The notes beneath the pieces are model-generated. The model saw only the letters and a list, made by a program, of their open reading frames with translations, was not told where the DNA came from and did no database searches. 64,000 nucleotides of DNA, from contig QNGA01000006.1 of assembly GCA_003298465.1 (NCBI GenBank), positions 277,200-341,199 of the forward strand, given 5' to 3'. Both the position numbers and the translations under genes were made by a program. Each line of letters opens with the position of its first letter. Position 1 is the first letter of the stretch. Below are positions 18,414 to 26,521 of the stretch, one piece after another. The DNA is from a halophilic archaeon. GTDB lineage: Archaea; Halobacteriota; Halobacteria; Halobacteriales; Haladaptataceae.

Positions 18414-18617
18414 ATGGTCGACTGAATCGAGTACTGCGTTGACAACCTCCCGAACGACTTGCGGGCGGCCCTTCCGGCGGAGTGCGTCGGGTGGCCCTGC
18501 CTGCAGCGTTGCGGACTGTGCTACGACGAACCGTTTCTCGCCGTCGACGGCGAACTCGTTACCGGCGACGACCACGAGGAACTCCTGGCCGACGCGGGAG
18601 TGTCCCCGGACCGATGA
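18414..18617 (+). pseudogene. DUF1450 (YuzB-like) Cys-rich small protein with in-frame TGA at codon 4
   Basis: Reading from ATG 18414 gives M-V-D-stop (TGA 18423-18425) and then, in the same frame, IEYCVDNL followed by CLQRCGLCYDEPFLAVDG and DHEELL, ending at TGA 18615-18617. The EYC...CLxxCGxC...F.xVdGe pattern is the DUF1450 family, whose members begin with M plus a few residues before EYC. The frame is thus the full family length but interrupted at codon 4. No ATG or GTG occurs in frame after the TGA; only a TTG at 18459 does, and it would lose the EYC motif. The last codons overlap the sulfatase ATG in an ATGA junction, which suggests the frame is, or was, translated to its end. It is either a point-mutated gene, an assembly error, or a frame started at the ATC after the TGA. 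Confidence 0.6.
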
Positions 18618-20146
18618 ACGTCCTGTTCGTCTCCGTCGACAGCTTGAGTCGCCGCTTCCTCGGCTGTTACGACCTCGACGTGGAGTTCGACGTCGAGACG
18701 GACAACCTCGACCGGTTCGCCGAACGGGCGGCGGTGTTCGACACCCACTACGCCGGCAGTCTCGCGTGCATGCCGGCGCGCCGCGAGTGGCTGACCGGCA
18801 TGAAAGACTTCCTCTGGCGGCCGTGGGGGCCGGTCGAAGCCTACGACGTAACCCTCCCTCAGGCCGCGCGAGAGAGCGATGTCCTCACGCAACTGGTCAC
18901 CGACCACTACCACTACTTCCAGCACGGGTCGAACGGGTACTACGAGGACTTTCACGGCTTCGAGTTCGTTCGCGGTCACGAGTGCGACGCGTGGCGAACT
19001 GCGCCGCGCATCCCCGACGACGAGGCGTTACTCCGGCAGGCGACGGACCCGGACCGATGGACACCGGACGGCCTACAGTACATCAACCGCGCGCAGTACG
19101 CCCGGAACGTCGCCGACTTCGACCAGGACGACGAGACGGAGTTCTTCGCGCCGAAGGTCTTCGACTTCGCGTCGAACTGGCTCCGGGAGAACGCCGACTG
19201 GGACGAGTGGTTCTGCTACGTCGACAGCTTCGACGTCCACGAGCCATTCCACTACCCGGAGCCGTACGCCTCGATGTACACCGACGAGGACCCCTGTGAC
19301 CCCGCGCTGACGTTCTGGCCTCACTACGGCCGGATCGACGAGGGCGTGGCGGAGCTTTCAGAGCGGGAACTCGACTTCGTTCGCGCGCAGTTCGCCGGCA
19401 AGGTGACGATGGTCGACCGCTGGTTCGGTCGCGTGCTCGACGCCCTCGACGACACCGGCGCCTGGGACGACACGATGGTCGTCGTCACGGCCGACCATGG
19501 CCACTACCTCGGCGAACACGGCTGGATAGGGAAACCCGCTGCGCCGCTGTACGATGTCCTCGCCCGGACGCCCCTGCTCGTCTGGCATCCCGACGGTGCG
19601 CACAACGGCGACCGCGTGGACGAGTTGACGACGGCGGTCGACCTGTACGCGACGATACTGGAGGCGCTCGACGCGCCGGTTCCCGACAACGTTCACAGTC
19701 GGAGCATCCTCCCGCTCGTCCGCGGCGAGTGCGACCACCACCGCGACTGGGCGTTGTACGGCTACTGGGGTTCCTCGATGAACGTCACCGACGGCCGGTA
19801 CACGTACTTCCACCCCTGCGACGAGAGCGTCGACACCGCGCTCTACTCGACCGCGATGATGAACGCGCACGGCGACTTCAAGCCGAAGGAGCCGAAGGGG
19901 GACGCCGAGGCCGGCGAATTCCTGCCGTACACCGACTGTCCGGTCTGGCGGTTCGAGGGGCCGTCGTACGCCCGCCACGACGACCCGATGCTGTTCGACA
20001 CCGACACCGACCCGCGCCAGGAGACGAACCTCGCAGGTGAGGAGCGGTCCGAAGAGGACGCGATGCGGGAACTGCTGGTCGACGCGCTGCACGAGCTGTC
20101 GGTATCCGAGAACCAGTACGACCGACTGGGACTACCGAAACCCTAG
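18614..20146 (+). CDS. sulfatase (formylglycine-dependent, alkaline-phosphatase fold)
   Basis: 510 residues. It begins directly with the fold's first strand MNVLFVSVDSLSRRFLGCY, which has metal-binding Asp. Cys52 lies in CMPARREWLTG, the C-x-P-x-R motif oxidised to formylglycine. Further metal ligands are in VVVTADHGHYLGEHGWIGKP. No signal peptide is present, so it should desulfate sugars in the cytoplasm. The ATG overlaps the TGA of the upstream DUF1450 frame (ATGA), implying translational coupling. The C-terminus overlaps the convergent FAH-family gene by 4 bases. Together with the lyases it points to a sulfated glycan substrate. Confidence 0.9.
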   Translation: MNVLFVSVDSLSRRFLGCYDLDVEFDVETDNLDRFAERAAVFDTHYAGSLACMPARREWLTGMKDFLWRPWGPVEAYDVTLPQAARESDVLTQLVTDHYHYFQHGSNGYYEDFHGFEFVRGHECDAWRTAPRIPDDEALLRQATDPDRWTPDGLQYINRAQYARNVADFDQDDETEFFAPKVFDFASNWLRENADWDEWFCYVDSFDVHEPFHYPEPYASMYTDEDPCDPALTFWPHYGRIDEGVAELSERELDFVRAQFAGKVTMVDRWFGRVLDALDDTGAWDDTMVVVTADHGHYLGEHGWIGKPAAPLYDVLARTPLLVWHPDGAHNGDRVDELTTAVDLYATILEALDAPVPDNVHSRSILPLVRGECDHHRDWALYGYWGSSMNVTDGRYTYFHPCDESVDTALYSTAMMNAHGDFKPKEPKGDAEAGEFLPYTDCPVWRFEGPSYARHDDPMLFDTDTDPRQETNLAGEERSEEDAMRELLVDALHELSVSENQYDRLGLPKP

Positions 20147-20880
20147 CGCGTCGTCACGTGATTTTCGAGCGTGCCGACGCCCTCGAACTCGACCTCGACG
20201 GTGTCGCCCTCGCTCAGCGAGTCCGGGCCGTACGGCGTCCCCGTCGCGATGACGTCGCCGGGTTCGAGCGTGACGAGTTCGGAGATCTCCGCGACGAGCT
20301 CCGGCACGCTGAATATCATCATCTCGGTCGTCGTCTCCTGTTTCACCTCGCCGTTGTGCCGGAGACGAAGCGTCGCGTCTTCGGGCACTTCGTCGGGCGT
20401 GGCGACGACCGGCCCCATCGGGAGCGACCCGTCGAACGCTTTCCCGCGCACCCAGTTTCGCTCCTCCTGCTGGTCGTCGCGGTTGGAGACGTCGTTGACG
20501 CAGGTGTAGCCCACGACGTACTCCATCGCCTCGTCTTCAGAGACGGCGCGACACTGCTCGCCAATGACGACGCCGAATTCCGCCTCGAACTCGACGACGT
20601 CGCGGTCCGGCGGCAGTTCGATGGCGTCGCCGTGCGCGGAGACGCTGTTCGGCCCCTTGAGGAACAGTTCGGGCCGCTCCGGGCGGTCTTCGAACCCGGA
20701 CTCCTCGCGGTGGTCCATGTAGCCGCCGGCCTGACAGACGACCTTCGTCGGTTCGCACGGCGGGAGGACGTCGACCGCCTCGGGGTCGTAGGTCTTCCCG
20801 GCCGCCTCGATGTCGCCACCGGCGGGCCACTCGCCGGTTCGTTCGATACCCGTCGCGTCGCGGAAGCGTATCTTGCGCAT
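20143..20880 (-). CDS. fumarylacetoacetate hydrolase (FAH) family protein
   Basis: 245 residues. FAH-fold motifs: FEAEFGVVIGEQC, YVVGYTCVNDVSNRDDQ, GKAFDGSLPMGP and TLEPGDVIATGTPYG, which supply the Glu/Glu/Asp metal site. Members hydrolyse or decarboxylate 2-oxo acids, and several act on 2-keto-3-deoxy sugar acids such as 2,4-diketo-3-deoxy-rhamnonate. In this locus a role at the end of a deoxy-sugar-acid branch is plausible but not shown. It is convergent with the sulfatase. Confidence 0.85.
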   Translation of the reverse strand: MRKIRFRDATGIERTGEWPAGGDIEAAGKTYDPEAVDVLPPCEPTKVVCQAGGYMDHREESGFEDRPERPELFLKGPNSVSAHGDAIELPPDRDVVEFEAEFGVVIGEQCRAVSEDEAMEYVVGYTCVNDVSNRDDQQEERNWVRGKAFDGSLPMGPVVATPDEVPEDATLRLRHNGEVKQETTTEMMIFSVPELVAEISELVTLEPGDVIATGTPYGPDSLSEGDTVEVEFEGVGTLENHVTTR

Positions 20881-21009
20881 GCGGTGGGTCGTTCGCAGGG
20901 GGGCATTACGAAGTTTCGGGTCGAGTGCCCGTCCCTTTTCGGTCTCCGGTCGTACCCGCCCTCGTCGGCTTTGCGTACCACGTCAGCGACCGATGAACAG
21001 CGTCCCGCG

Positions 21010-21987
21010 TCACCTCGCCCCGTACACTGAGTCGATGAGCCCGCGCATGTAGCCGATGGCGAATAGCCGCCCGCGGAACTCGTACCCTGCGGTGTCGTTG
21101 GACTCGACGCTCGTCGTCGGAACGTGGTCCGGTCGGGCCGGTCCGTCGAAGCCGACGTCCCGGTAGGCCTCCATCGCCGCTACCATGTCTGTCTCGCCGT
21201 CGTCGTGCCACGTCTCGACGAGATGTTCGGCGTCGCCCTCGATGTCGCGATAGTGCACGAAGACGATGTCGTCCCCGAAGTGCCGGATAGCGTCGGGGAC
21301 GTCGACACCCATCGCGGCGAAGTTCCCCTGGCAGAAGTTGATACCGTTCGCCTCGCTCGGATAGAGGTCCATCACCCGGTCGTACGCCTCGACGCTAGTA
21401 ATGATGCGGCCGACGCCACGGATGGGACTGAGCGGCGGGTCGTCCGGGTGGAGGGCGAGGCGCACGCCCGCGTCCTCGGCAACGGGGACGACTCGTTCGA
21501 GGAAGTACTCCAGACTGTCCCACAACTCCTCCTCGGTCACCTCCCCGACGTCGGGGACTGGGCCGCGCTGCATCTGGTCGTGGTCGTACGCGGTCGTTCG
21601 CGCACCGCCGCGCGTCGGATACTGGTCGCTGGTGCGCAGCCACCAGAAGTGGGTCATCCAACTGTAACAGAGGACGGGGATGTCGAGGCGACCCATCGTG
21701 CGGACGAACTCGCAGAAGCGGTCTATCTCCTCGTCGCGCCCGTCGAGTCCGAGCCGGGTCACGTCGGTCAGCGGCGTTCCGCCTTCGATGACGCCGACGT
21801 CCAGTCCCACGTGCTCGAAGGCGTTCTTCATGCGGAGCAAGTCGTCGAACTCCCACGGCGTGTCGCCGCGTCGGCCGTTGTCCACCTCGCTCATGTGCGG
21901 GTGGACGACTGCCTGCTCGACGCCGATCTGTGCTGCCAGTTCCCAGCGTTCGTCGCGCTCTGCCGGGAGTGCGACTGCGGTCTTAAT
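21010..21987 (-). CDS. uxuA: mannonate dehydratase (UxuA type), start codon non-canonical or frameshifted
   Basis: Mannonate dehydratase converts D-mannonate to 2-keto-3-deoxygluconate. Core motifs are PVLCYSWMTHFWWLRTSD, LALHPDDPPLSPIRGVGRI, GINFCQGNFAAMG and IVFVHYRDIEG, with the His/Cys/His/Asp metal ligands of the xylose-isomerase-like barrel. The first ATG (21894) starts too late. Upstream, in frame, the family N-terminus KTAVALPAERDERWELAAQI can be read back to ATT 21987-21985. Only TGA lies beyond, and no ATG, GTG or TTG occurs between. Either ATT is the start (325 residues, with GGTGA just upstream), or a 1-2 base indel separates a leaderless GTG at 21997 (GTG ACC ACC GAT TAA) from the gene. 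Confidence 0.8.
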   Translation of the reverse strand: MKTAVALPAERDERWELAAQIGVEQAVVHPHMSEVDNGRRGDTPWEFDDLLRMKNAFEHVGLDVGVIEGGTPLTDVTRLGLDGRDEEIDRFCEFVRTMGRLDIPVLCYSWMTHFWWLRTSDQYPTRGGARTTAYDHDQMQRGPVPDVGEVTEEELWDSLEYFLERVVPVAEDAGVRLALHPDDPPLSPIRGVGRIITSVEAYDRVMDLYPSEANGINFCQGNFAAMGVDVPDAIRHFGDDIVFVHYRDIEGDAEHLVETWHDDGETDMVAAMEAYRDVGFDGPARPDHVPTTSVESNDTAGYEFRGRLFAIGYMRGLIDSVYGAR

Positions 21988-22021
21988 CGGTGGTCACCGG
22001 ACGAGACGTTGGCCGAGAACG

Positions 22022-22030
22022 TCTTTATCC
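22022..22030. promoter_or_regulatory. TATA-like element shared by divergent uxuA and ceramidase-like genes
   Basis: The motif tctttatcc reads ggataaaga on the minus strand. On that strand the expected transcript start is near 21998, at GTG 21997. On the plus strand transcription would begin near 22053. It is the only AT-rich patch between the two genes. Confidence 0.4.
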
Positions 22031-22156
22031 TTTCGCCGTGCGCAACCAACTCGCCTTCCCCCTGTCGTGAACCCCTCGGTCGAAGCGTGGCACCGCGACG
22101 CGACCGGTGGACGGTGCGGGAGAAGGATTGAAGTGAACGGCCACGAATTCCCGGTC

Positions 22157-23479
22157 ATGCCGACGCTTCGCGCCGGGAGCGCCCGGACCGACATCACCCC
22201 CGACGAACCGATTCAACTGAGCGGCTACGGACCGGGGACGCTCGACCGGACTTCGACCGGCGTCCACTCGCCGGTGTCGGCGACGGCGCTCGTCCTCGAC
22301 GACGGGACGACGACCGTCGCCGTCGTCGCCGTCGACCTGTTGAACGTCTCCCGGGAACTGACGGCGGCCGTCCGCGACGAGGCGTCGGCGCTCGGCGTCG
22401 ACCACGTGACGGTGGCCGCGACCCACACGCATGCCGCGCCCTACGTCCCGGGTCGGTTCCTCGAAGTGAATCCGCTGCTATCCTACGACGCGGATACGAC
22501 CGATTACGTTGCGACCGTCGAACGGGCCGTCGTCGACGCGATATCGGACGCGTACGACCGTCGCTCGTCGGCGACGCTCCGGGTGGGGCGTGCGACAGAC
22601 GACACAGTGCCGGTGAACCGCCGACGGACGGACGGTCCCGTCGACCCGGAACTCGTGGCCGTCGTCGTCGAGACGGACGCCCGGGACCTGCTGTTGTTGA
22701 ACTTCGCCTGCCACCCCGTCTGCACGACGGCCGACGCGACGCTCGTCGCCGCGGACTGGCCAGGTGCACTGTACGAGCGTGTTCGCGTGGAAACCGGCAT
22801 GGAGACGCTCTTCCTGAACGGTGCCGCTGGCGACGTCAACCCCCGAGGGAGTTCCGAGACGCGGACGGACGAGGCAGTCTACCGCTACGTGACGGCGGTC
22901 GGCGAAGAGGTGGCCGAGGCGGCGCTCGACGCGGTCGCCGACGCTCGCGACGGCGACCCGCTCGCCGTCGCGAGCCTGACCGTCGAGCGACGGACCGTGG
23001 AGCTCGCGTTCCAGGCGACGTCGACAACCGAGGAGATGGAGCGACGGCACGCGGAACTGACGGCCGAAATCGACCGGCTCGGCGGCGACCCCGCTGCCGT
23101 CGACTTCCACAGTCTGCAGGACGACGACAGTCGGATCGCGTCGCTGTTCCGGGACCGCTGGTATCTGGAGGAGAAACGGCGGTTGGCGGAGTGCAACCGC
23201 GACGCGTACGAGACGGAGCTCGCGTACGTCGACGCCGGCCCCCTCGGCTTCCTCTCGATTCCCGGCGAGGCGTTCGTCGAACACGGTCTCGCGTTCAAGG
23301 CGGCCGCGGACGCCGACGCCGACCCGCTGGTCGTGGCCGGGTACGCAAACGAGTACGTCGGCTACCTCCCCACGGTCGAGGCGTTCGACGAGGGCGGCTA
23401 CGAGGTCCGCACTTGCAAGTTCGCACCGGCCGGAGCCGAGGCGTTCCGCGAAACCGCCCTCGACTTGGTCGTGGAGTGA
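22157..23479 (+). CDS. neutral/alkaline ceramidase-like N-terminal domain protein
   Basis: 440 residues from ATG 22157. GTG 22133, which has a GGAGAAGGA sequence before it, is an alternative. Family motifs: LRAGSARTDITPDEP, VAVVAVDLLNVS, VTVAATHTHAAPYVPG (zinc-binding His), LLNFACHPVC and LFLNGAAGDVNPRG. The protein is only as long as the ceramidase N-terminal catalytic domain, has no C-terminal domain, and has no signal peptide. Such truncated forms are frequent in bacterial glycan-degradation loci, where ceramide is not a plausible substrate. An amidase or deacylase acting on an N-acylated sugar is possible; this is inference. Confidence 0.8.
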   Translation: MPTLRAGSARTDITPDEPIQLSGYGPGTLDRTSTGVHSPVSATALVLDDGTTTVAVVAVDLLNVSRELTAAVRDEASALGVDHVTVAATHTHAAPYVPGRFLEVNPLLSYDADTTDYVATVERAVVDAISDAYDRRSSATLRVGRATDDTVPVNRRRTDGPVDPELVAVVVETDARDLLLLNFACHPVCTTADATLVAADWPGALYERVRVETGMETLFLNGAAGDVNPRGSSETRTDEAVYRYVTAVGEEVAEAALDAVADARDGDPLAVASLTVERRTVELAFQATSTTEEMERRHAELTAEIDRLGGDPAAVDFHSLQDDDSRIASLFRDRWYLEEKRRLAECNRDAYETELAYVDAGPLGFLSIPGEAFVEHGLAFKAAADADADPLVVAGYANEYVGYLPTVEAFDEGGYEVRTCKFAPAGAEAFRETALDLVVE

Positions 23480-23682
23480 GACCCCGCCGAATCACTTGAA
23501 CAGATGGACCCCGCAGTAATTACTCGACGGGCCTCGATACGTTCCCGACCTCTCACCTGCCGGCACCGGGCCGTACGCAACCTCGCTGTCGGGCGGGATT
23601 GGAAGAAATCACCAGCGCCACAGCGAGAAGTACGACGGCCGCGAAGGGAGAAATCGACCGTCGCGTAGTGATGTAGACCGTG

Positions 23683-23690
23683 CTTATTTA
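23683..23690 (+). promoter_or_regulatory. TATA-like box of tandem amidohydrolase gene
   Basis: The motif cttattta ends 28 bases before the ATG at 23718, which suggests a leaderless transcript. The rest of the 238-base intergenic stretch shows no other feature. Confidence 0.45.
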
Positions 23691-23717
23691 TCGGTCGCCC
23701 GCGTCGGTCACTGTCGG

Positions 23718-25427
23718 ATGATAGACAGTCACTTCCACCTCTGGACCGAGGACAACTCAACCCCTGAAAAACGGGCCGAGCGCGCGTCACAGGTCCGGGA
23801 GATGGCCGAGACGATGGGAGTCGACCGAATCTGTCTCATCGGCAACTTGGGCGAGACCGTCGAGGAGTGCCGCCGCAACAACGAGATAGTGGCGTCGTAC
23901 GTCGAGGAACACCCCGACCTCTTCTACGGGTGGGCCCGGGCGAACCCGCGGTGGGGCGACGACGCCGTCGCGGAGTTCGAGCGCGCCGTCCAGGAAGACG
24001 GTCTCGTCGGCCTGAAGAACCACTTCGGTCCCGGGGACATCTGCGGGTCGGACATGAAGGTGTCGAACCCCCAGTTCTTCCCGCTCGCGGAGGCGGCGGC
24101 CGAGATGGGCGTTCCGATCATCGTCCACGTCGGGCAGCGCGAGGAACCGTATCCGGAGGAGTACCCGACCGAGTCGTACACGGAGGACGTGATGGAACTG
24201 GCGACCCGGTATCCGAACCTGAAGATTATCGCCGCCCACATCGCCGGCGGCGGCGATTGGGAGTACCGCATCAAGAATATCCAGCACCAGGAGAACGTCT
24301 ACCTCGACGTCAGCGGGAGCGTTACCGATACCGGCATGCTGGAGATGGCCGTCGACTACCTCGGTGCCGACCGTCTCGTCTTCGGCACCGACACGTGGTT
24401 CCTGCCGGGGGTCGGCAAACTCCTCGGTTGCAACCTGACGCCGGACCAGAAGGCGACAATCGCCTACAACATGGAGCACCTCGTTCCCGACGATGCCGCG
24501 AACAAGCTTCCGGAGGCGGAGGTGGACCGGCGTAGGGAGGAGATACGCGAGCGATTCGAACGGACTGAGGAGCCGGTCGCCGACACGGTCGTGGACGCGA
24601 ACGCGTTCGTCGGGCAGTTCCCGTTTCGACCGGTCGACGCCGATCCGGACGACCTCCTCGCGACCATGGACGAGAAGGGCGTCGACCGGGCGCTCGTCTC
24701 GGCTGCAGAGAGCCTCTTCTATCGCAACTCCCATGCGGGTAACCGCGAACTCCACGAGCGCGTGGACGGCAACGAACGCCTGGTTCCCGTGGCGACAATC
24801 GACCCGACGTACCCAGCGTGGGAGGAGGACTTGGACGAGTGCATCGACGAGTTCGACATGCGAGCGGTGAAGATGCTGCCGGCGCACCACGACTACGACC
24901 CGGACGCACCCGAGGCGAAGGAACTCCTGGACGCCTGCGCAGAGCGGGACGTCCCCGTCGTCGTCGCCGCGAGCATCGAGGACCAGCGCCAGCGCCATCC
25001 GCGAGTCGTCCTCAACGGGTTCGAGGGGATGCGGAGCAAGTACTTCTCTGACGAGCAGGCGGACGCGATAATCGACCTGTTGCAGGCTTCCCCGGCCGCC
25101 GACGTGGTCGTCGCCGACGCGTGGGACAACGTCGCCCGTATCGCCAGGGCGACGACGCAGTCGTACCCCGACGGCGTCCACCTCAACAACGCTGTCCGCG
25201 ACGGGGAGACGCTGTTCGTCCTCGACGACCTCTACATGTTCTTTCCCCACCAGGGCGCCGAAATCGTCGACGATGTCGGCGTCGACAACCTCGTCTGTGG
25301 CCCGAAACTACCGTTCCGCATCTTCGACGCTCACTACGTCCACGTCGAGCAGTTGCCGGTCGACGACCAAGCGAAAGACCGTATCCGCCACGGGAACCTC
25401 GCGTCGATACTGGAGTCGTCAAGGTAG
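23718..25427 (+). CDS. tandem amidohydrolase-2 fusion, second domain metal-site-deficient
   Basis: 569 residues, about twice the family's 270-300. Residues 1-270 are a complete amidohydrolase-2 domain: HFH at residues 5-7, IIVHVGQ, IIAAHIAGGGDW and LVFGTDTW. A charged linker follows (about 265-290, PEAEVDRRREEIRERFERTEE). From about 290 a second copy begins with VVDANAFVGQFPF, where HxH is replaced by NAF. It keeps the fold pattern (DEKGVDRALVS, LVPVATIDPTYP) but has no clear metal site. The second half may be a substrate-binding or regulatory pseudo-enzyme domain. It is convergent with the TIM-barrel gene at 25419, overlapping by 9 bases. Confidence 0.8.
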   Translation: MIDSHFHLWTEDNSTPEKRAERASQVREMAETMGVDRICLIGNLGETVEECRRNNEIVASYVEEHPDLFYGWARANPRWGDDAVAEFERAVQEDGLVGLKNHFGPGDICGSDMKVSNPQFFPLAEAAAEMGVPIIVHVGQREEPYPEEYPTESYTEDVMELATRYPNLKIIAAHIAGGGDWEYRIKNIQHQENVYLDVSGSVTDTGMLEMAVDYLGADRLVFGTDTWFLPGVGKLLGCNLTPDQKATIAYNMEHLVPDDAANKLPEAEVDRRREEIRERFERTEEPVADTVVDANAFVGQFPFRPVDADPDDLLATMDEKGVDRALVSAAESLFYRNSHAGNRELHERVDGNERLVPVATIDPTYPAWEEDLDECIDEFDMRAVKMLPAHHDYDPDAPEAKELLDACAERDVPVVVAASIEDQRQRHPRVVLNGFEGMRSKYFSDEQADAIIDLLQASPAADVVVADAWDNVARIARATTQSYPDGVHLNNAVRDGETLFVLDDLYMFFPHQGAEIVDDVGVDNLVCGPKLPFRIFDAHYVHVEQLPVDDQAKDRIRHGNLASILESSR

Positions 25428-26417
25428 TTCGTCGAGGAACGCGTCCCAGACCTCGTCCGGTTCGTCAGCGGCGATTTCGGATATCGTGCGACAGCCGTCG
25501 TAGCCCCACGTGAACAGGCTGTCGACGCCGACGTCGAGGGCCGCCCGCGTTGCCGCCCGAACGTCTGCCGCGGCACCCGCTTCCAGGTCGAACCCCTGCA
25601 CCCAGAGCTGGCTGCGCAGGTCGTTGTTGGCCGCGAGGCCGCTCACCGTCTCGCCGAACTCGGCGACGAACGTCTCGGGGTCGTTGGACTCGCCGAACGC
25701 CTCCCAGTAGGGGTCGGTGGCGAGGACGTCGAGGTGGTCGTTCGTCGCCACCCTGGACCAGTCGCTGAACCCGTAGTCGGCCGTCTTCTTTGGCATCAGG
25801 CAGACGGCGTTCTCCGCGCCGCGCTCGTGGCCCAGCGCCATCATCTCGTCCAGGAAGTCGAGCAGTGACTCCTCTCTGAACTGCGTGACCGTCTCCGTCT
25901 CGGTCACGGGCATGGGTTCGTCGAATCGCTCGCGGTAGCGCTCTCGGCAGTGCTCGCACCGACAGCTCCAGTCGTCGTCGGCGTGCTCCTGGAACCAGCC
26001 GACGTTGTACCAGTGGGGCTCGTCCCAGAACAGCGCGTCGGCGCCGATGTCGACGGCGTCGCAGGTCCAACCACGGACGTACTCCCTGAAGTCGGGGTCG
26101 TTGAAGCAGGCAGCGGGGACGCGCTCACCCGAGGCGAGACGCTGTCGCACCGAAGGTTCGCGGGCGACGAGACCTGAGTACGCCTCACCGCCGAAGACGC
26201 CGCCCACGGCCCAGGGGTTGACGTAGACGGTGAAGCCGCGGTCGTGGCTCGCGGCCACGAGGTCGGCCTTCGTTCGTTCGAAGTACTCACGATCCCGTTC
26301 GCTGAACGTGTGCAGGACGGCGTCGAGACCGGCGTCGCGGAAGCGGTCGAGGTCATGCTCTGCGTGCCGGACGTCCATCACGTCGAAGTAGCTGGTTCCA
26401 GTTTCGAGGCCGGTCAT
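25419..26417 (-). CDS. uncharacterised TIM-barrel protein, glycosidase-like
   Basis: 332 residues with no signal peptide. The N-terminal barrel strands (GLDAVLHTFSERDREY, GFTVYVNPWAVGGVFG) and the segment DIGADALFWDEPHWYNVGWF resemble hypothetical glycoside-hydrolase-like (GHL) barrels, where the DEP acidic pair is a candidate catalytic site. A Cys-rich motif, WSCRCEHCRERYRERF, follows at about 147-162, as in other such barrels. The end strand is LFTWGYDGCRTIS. I cannot assign a numbered family. Neighbours suggest a glycan substrate. Confidence 0.65.
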   Translation of the reverse strand: MTGLETGTSYFDVMDVRHAEHDLDRFRDAGLDAVLHTFSERDREYFERTKADLVAASHDRGFTVYVNPWAVGGVFGGEAYSGLVAREPSVRQRLASGERVPAACFNDPDFREYVRGWTCDAVDIGADALFWDEPHWYNVGWFQEHADDDWSCRCEHCRERYRERFDEPMPVTETETVTQFREESLLDFLDEMMALGHERGAENAVCLMPKKTADYGFSDWSRVATNDHLDVLATDPYWEAFGESNDPETFVAEFGETVSGLAANNDLRSQLWVQGFDLEAGAAADVRAATRAALDVGVDSLFTWGYDGCRTISEIAADEPDEVWDAFLDELP

Positions 26418-26485
26418 GTGGGTGCTCCGTTACCGTCGCCCTCGGCCCCCCAGGAATTAGGCCTACCGGTTGGGGTGGACGACCA

Positions 26486-26493
26486 GTTATTTA
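26486..26493 (+). promoter_or_regulatory. TATA-like box of the DgaE-like gene
   Basis: The motif gttattta lies about 30 bases upstream of the ATG at 26522, which suggests a leaderless transcript. Confidence 0.45.
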
Positions 26494-26521
26494 GGGTTCG
26501 AACGACCTTACCCGGTAGGAT

